Assembly: GCA_026996805.1 (NCBI GenBank)
Contig: JALWKB010000169.1
Span: 1 to 40,352, forward strand
Length of the DNA stretch: 40,352 bases
Source: Saprospiraceae bacterium
GTDB lineage: Bacteria > Bacteroidota > Bacteroidia > Chitinophagales > Saprospiraceae
Reading direction: 5' to 3'
The notes beneath the pieces were generated by a model. That model saw only the letters and a program-made list of their open reading frames with translations, did not search any database and had not been told where the DNA came from. Both the position numbers and the translations under genes were made by a program. Positions 36,893 through 40,352 of this stretch are shown here, piece by piece. Each line of letters starts with the position of its first letter. The first letter of the stretch is position 1.

Positions 36893-39802
36893 ATGCGTAC
36901 ATTTAGGGTTGTGAAAATGCACAGAGTCATACTACTCTACTGTCTATGGGGTATCAGCTTCGGTGTAGTTGGTCAGCAAGTGTTTCGACACACGGATAGA
37001 GAATCCATAGCCACGGATCTCATTATACGATTGAGCCCAGCATATACCATATCGGATTTGCGATGGCAATTGGCCGTGTGTTATCCATTGTTGGACACAA
37101 GTTGCTGGGAAATCGTCCCCATCTGGGAGCGCTTAGATCTCTGGCAGGTGCGCGCTTACTGTGTGCAAGGCATGCAAGCGCAGGGTTTTTCCATAGAGGG
37201 GTTGCAAAAGCTGCCTGCGGTTGATTATGCTATTGAAAATCGCCCGATTGAGTGGCGGCGCATCCCTGACGATCCGCAATTTGATAAGCAGTGGCACCTC
37301 TACGACCCTCAGACGACGGTCGATTTAGACATGCCTGTGTTGTGGGATCTCGACACAGGGGGGACTACAGCTGCTGCTGATACCATAGTCGTCTGCATTA
37401 TTGATGGGGGATTTGATTACCTGCACGAAGATCTCATGCCCAACCATTGGACCAATCGCGGGGAAGTGCCCGACAACGGAATTGACGATGACGGCAATGG
37501 ATATGTCGATGATCTCCTCGGGTGGAACGTAGCCACCTTTTCGGACGACATACGCGTATCGACCTCGCACGGCACGCGCGTCGCCGGCCTCATTGGAGCT
37601 CGAGGCAATAACGGAAAGGGGATTGCGGGAATCAACTGGAGGGTAAAGCTCATGTATGTAGCAGGCATTTCCGACATCGCTTCGGTCCTTCGCGCATTTC
37701 GCTATCCTTACGGCATGCGCAAGCTCTACAACGAAACTGGCGGAGCTGCAGGAGCCTTTGTCGTCGCCATCAATGCTTCTTGGGGCATTCCCAATCTCTT
37801 TCCCGAAGATGTGCCCGTATGGTGTGCGCTGTACGACAGCCTCGGTGCGGCGGGCATACTCACCGTGGCAGCTGCCCCCAATCGGTATGAAAACGTCGAT
37901 TCTGTAGGCGACATGCCAGCACTGTGCAGCTCGGATTATCTACTCGTAGTGACCAATCTCGACCGACAAGAGCAATTTCAATCGGCCGGGTATAGCACTC
38001 GCTCGGTCGATCTCGCTGCCATAGGAAGTGATGTATGGACCACTGCGCCGGGGCACACATATGGGTATTTTGGCGGCACGTCGGCCGCCACTGCGATTGT
38101 CAGTGGGGCGGTGGCTTTTCTCTATGCCTGGCCGACGTGTAATCCCATCGCTGTGCTGAGTCGGTCGGATCCATCCAAGGCGGTATTAGCCATCAAAAAC
38201 GCCTTGATGAATGGCGTTCGACCCATAGCCCAATTACAAGGCAAGTGCGTTTCGGGGGGACGGCTCGACCTCAAGGGGGCTATCGCACAGCTCCAACCAC
38301 TGTGGCTGCGCGACGTACGTACCGATGCTGTAATCGTCGATTGGCCCTACTTCACTCGCGATACAGCGGTCGTCATCTTGCGCTCTGCTGATGGGGCCAT
38401 ATCAGATACGCTCACACTTTCCAGTCCACCCGACACCATCGCCCCACTTCAGCCGTGCACTGCGTACACCCTTCAGGTACTCGATAGCTGTCCTTTACAG
38501 TATCCTGCTACGCCCTTGCGCTTTCGCACCGACGGCTGTTGTGATCCCCCTTCCACTATCTCTTGGACACCATTAGACGATACTGCTGTTTTAATATCGT
38601 GGTCGTCTGTGACGGCAGCGGAGCGGTACTATGTCCATTTTATCGATCCGCTAAGCGACGATACCTCGCGCTACGAGTTCATCCCTACAGACACACCTTT
38701 TATCGCAGGGGGTTTGTCGCCCTGTACGGACTATCGCGTACTCGTGCGTAGTCAGTGTGGGGATTCGACGAGCGGTGCACAGACTTTTGCGCTACGCACT
38801 TTGGGATGTGGGGCGTGCTTGGACCTGAGCTACTGCACGCCGGGCGTCGTGCCTCAAGCGCAAAACGACCACTTCCGACGGCTCTACCTCGACTCGGTCG
38901 TCCTCCTCGATTCGCCCACGCTTGCGGGGTATGCGCTCTTCAGCCAGGCCATCCCATCGAGCGCTCAGCGATGCGACAGTTTGGAGCTCAAGGGGATGAT
39001 ATCCTATCCCGACAATTACGTCATTACACTGTGGCTGGATGCCGATGCCGATGGTCGATTTCGCCCTTCGGAACGCTTAGCCAGCCGTCGGCTGGTCCAA
39101 CAAGACAGGTTTGCACTGCGCTTTGCCTTAGGAGATGTCGTCGTGGGTGAGCGCACGCGCTTGCGCATTGTGATAAAATACCTCGGCTTTGACACTGCGG
39201 CACCTCTTCCGTGTGGTGAGAATGTCGAATTCGGTCAGATCCTCGATTTTTGCTTGCGCGTTGTCGATTCGTGCCAGAGGGTAGTGCAACAGCTGGTGGT
39301 CGACACGGGTACGAGCGGCAGGGTCGTCATCCGATGGAGCCCATGCAGTGCGGTCGACAGCTATTTCATACACTTGCAGTTTGACGGTTGGGACACCAGC
39401 CTTACCACCCAAGAGCCACAGGTGTACTTAGAGCACTACCCGCGTTGTCAACGTGGGCAGCTATCCATCAAAGGCCTCTGTACCAATGGCAAGGTATCAG
39501 ATCCGTACACCACTGTCATTCAAACACCCTGTGGTACTTACACTTCTGTGGGAAGCTCTCCGCCTAAGGTGGCCATTCGCTACATGTCGCCATATGTGTA
39601 CATAGACCTTAGCTCCAGCTATCGCATTGAGCGTGTGGTGGTCTACAGTAGCGACGGGCGTGTGGTAGAACACAAAACTGTACCGCTACAGCGCCGCAAC
39701 ATCGTATTGTCCACGCACTCATGGGGGGCTGGTGTTTTCTTTATCGTCTTACACAATGTACAAGGCGAGCGAGTCGCAAAAAAACTTTGTATACTGCAAT
39801 AA
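36893..39802 (+). CDS. S8 subtilisin-family serine protease with FnIII/GEVED-like modules and T9SS-type C-terminus
   Basis: Catalytic Asp (VVCIIDGGFDYLHEDL), His (SHGTRVAGLIGARGN), Ser (GGTSAATAIVSGAVAF); GEVED-like PCGENVEFGQILDFCLRV. ATG at 36893 or 36917 preferred over the track start 36803. Confidence 0.88.
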   Translation: MRTFRVVKMHRVILLYCLWGISFGVVGQQVFRHTDRESIATDLIIRLSPAYTISDLRWQLAVCYPLLDTSCWEIVPIWERLDLWQVRAYCVQGMQAQGFSIEGLQKLPAVDYAIENRPIEWRRIPDDPQFDKQWHLYDPQTTVDLDMPVLWDLDTGGTTAAADTIVVCIIDGGFDYLHEDLMPNHWTNRGEVPDNGIDDDGNGYVDDLLGWNVATFSDDIRVSTSHGTRVAGLIGARGNNGKGIAGINWRVKLMYVAGISDIASVLRAFRYPYGMRKLYNETGGAAGAFVVAINASWGIPNLFPEDVPVWCALYDSLGAAGILTVAAAPNRYENVDSVGDMPALCSSDYLLVVTNLDRQEQFQSAGYSTRSVDLAAIGSDVWTTAPGHTYGYFGGTSAATAIVSGAVAFLYAWPTCNPIAVLSRSDPSKAVLAIKNALMNGVRPIAQLQGKCVSGGRLDLKGAIAQLQPLWLRDVRTDAVIVDWPYFTRDTAVVILRSADGAISDTLTLSSPPDTIAPLQPCTAYTLQVLDSCPLQYPATPLRFRTDGCCDPPSTISWTPLDDTAVLISWSSVTAAERYYVHFIDPLSDDTSRYEFIPTDTPFIAGGLSPCTDYRVLVRSQCGDSTSGAQTFALRTLGCGACLDLSYCTPGVVPQAQNDHFRRLYLDSVVLLDSPTLAGYALFSQAIPSSAQRCDSLELKGMISYPDNYVITLWLDADADGRFRPSERLASRRLVQQDRFALRFALGDVVVGERTRLRIVIKYLGFDTAAPLPCGENVEFGQILDFCLRVVDSCQRVVQQLVVDTGTSGRVVIRWSPCSAVDSYFIHLQFDGWDTSLTTQEPQVYLEHYPRCQRGQLSIKGLCTNGKVSDPYTTVIQTPCGTYTSVGSSPPKVAIRYMSPYVYIDLSSSYRIERVVVYSSDGRVVEHKTVPLQRRNIVLSTHSWGAGVFFIVLHNVQGERVAKKLCILQ

Positions 39803-39873
39803 ACGATGCGCGCTTTTTCGTCCTTCAGAGCAGCGCCAACCGAGGCGAGCGCTGTACCTTTGCGCGTAAAGGC

Positions 39874-40352
39874 ATGTTCATGAAATCCTGCATTCCCGCT
39901 GTGCGACTTTGGCTCTTTATCGGGGTGGCCATGGTCTTTGTGCAGATCATCTTGGGAGGCATTACGCGATTGACGGGATCGGGACTTTCGATTACGCGCT
40001 GGGAAATTGTCACAGGCACGATCCCACCTCTCAATGCACAGCAGTGGCAAGAGGCTTTTGACTTATACAAGCAGACGCCGCAGTACCACAAGATCAATTA
40101 CGACATGGATCTGGAGGAGTTTAAGACCATTTACTGGTGGGAATACGTACATCGCTTGTGGGCGCGCCTGATGGGATTTGTGTTTTTGATACCCTTCCTC
40201 TACTTCTACTTCAAGGGGATGTTGTATAAGGGGCTTATGCGTCGATTGGGCGTAGTGGTATTGTTGGCTGCACTGGCGGCCAGTATGGGTTGGATTATGG
40301 TGGCCAGTGGGCTTGTCGACCGTCCGTGGGTCAATGCGTACAAGCTCAGCTT
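39874..40352 (+). CDS. ctaA: Heme A synthase CtaA/COX15 family, truncated at the right edge
   Basis: Open frame MKSCIPAVRLWLFIGVAMVFVQIILGGITRLTGSGLSITRWEIVTGTIPPLN...YWWEYVHRLWARLMGFVF. Absent from the ORF track because no stop lies in the window. Confidence 0.85.
   Translation, partial: MFMKSCIPAVRLWLFIGVAMVFVQIILGGITRLTGSGLSITRWEIVTGTIPPLNAQQWQEAFDLYKQTPQYHKINYDMDLEEFKTIYWWEYVHRLWARLMGFVFLIPFLYFYFKGMLYKGLMRRLGVVVLLAALAASMGWIMVASGLVDRPWVNAYKLS

Overview
The window is a Bacteroidota-type chromosomal segment, about 40.35 kb. The left ~6 kb is the cas end of a type II-C CRISPR-Cas9 locus. One complete 47-bp repeat (16-62) is visible, and the rest of the array runs off the left edge. cas2, cas1 and a 1404-aa cas9 follow on the minus strand. 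A tracrRNA gene lies divergently just upstream of cas9 (~5692-5773), with a near-perfect anti-repeat to the 47-bp repeat, a nexus-like hairpin, a GAAA-capped hairpin and an intrinsic terminator. Next to it is an unannotated intergenic region with a second strong terminator, a sigma-54-like promoter and a degenerate repeat-like segment, which may hold a small RNA. The rest is mostly housekeeping: an S9 peptidase, an OmpA-like lipoprotein, gmhA, mfd, radA, coaE, yigZ-like, rocD, psd, acetoacetyl-CoA synthetase and a TonB receptor. A block of secreted, T9SS-type cargo follows: three tandem M43 metalloproteases, a TPR/PD40/SPOR protein and a subtilase with GEVED/FnIII-like modules. The window ends in a truncated ctaA/COX15-like gene. 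The best leads are (i) the repeat and tracrRNA architecture, including repeat-internal promoter-like boxes and an alternative self-pairing of the tracrRNA, (ii) the putative small RNA beside it, and (iii) a structured, pseudoknot-capable leader upstream of the OmpA-like gene. All calls come from reading the sequence; no database search was run.
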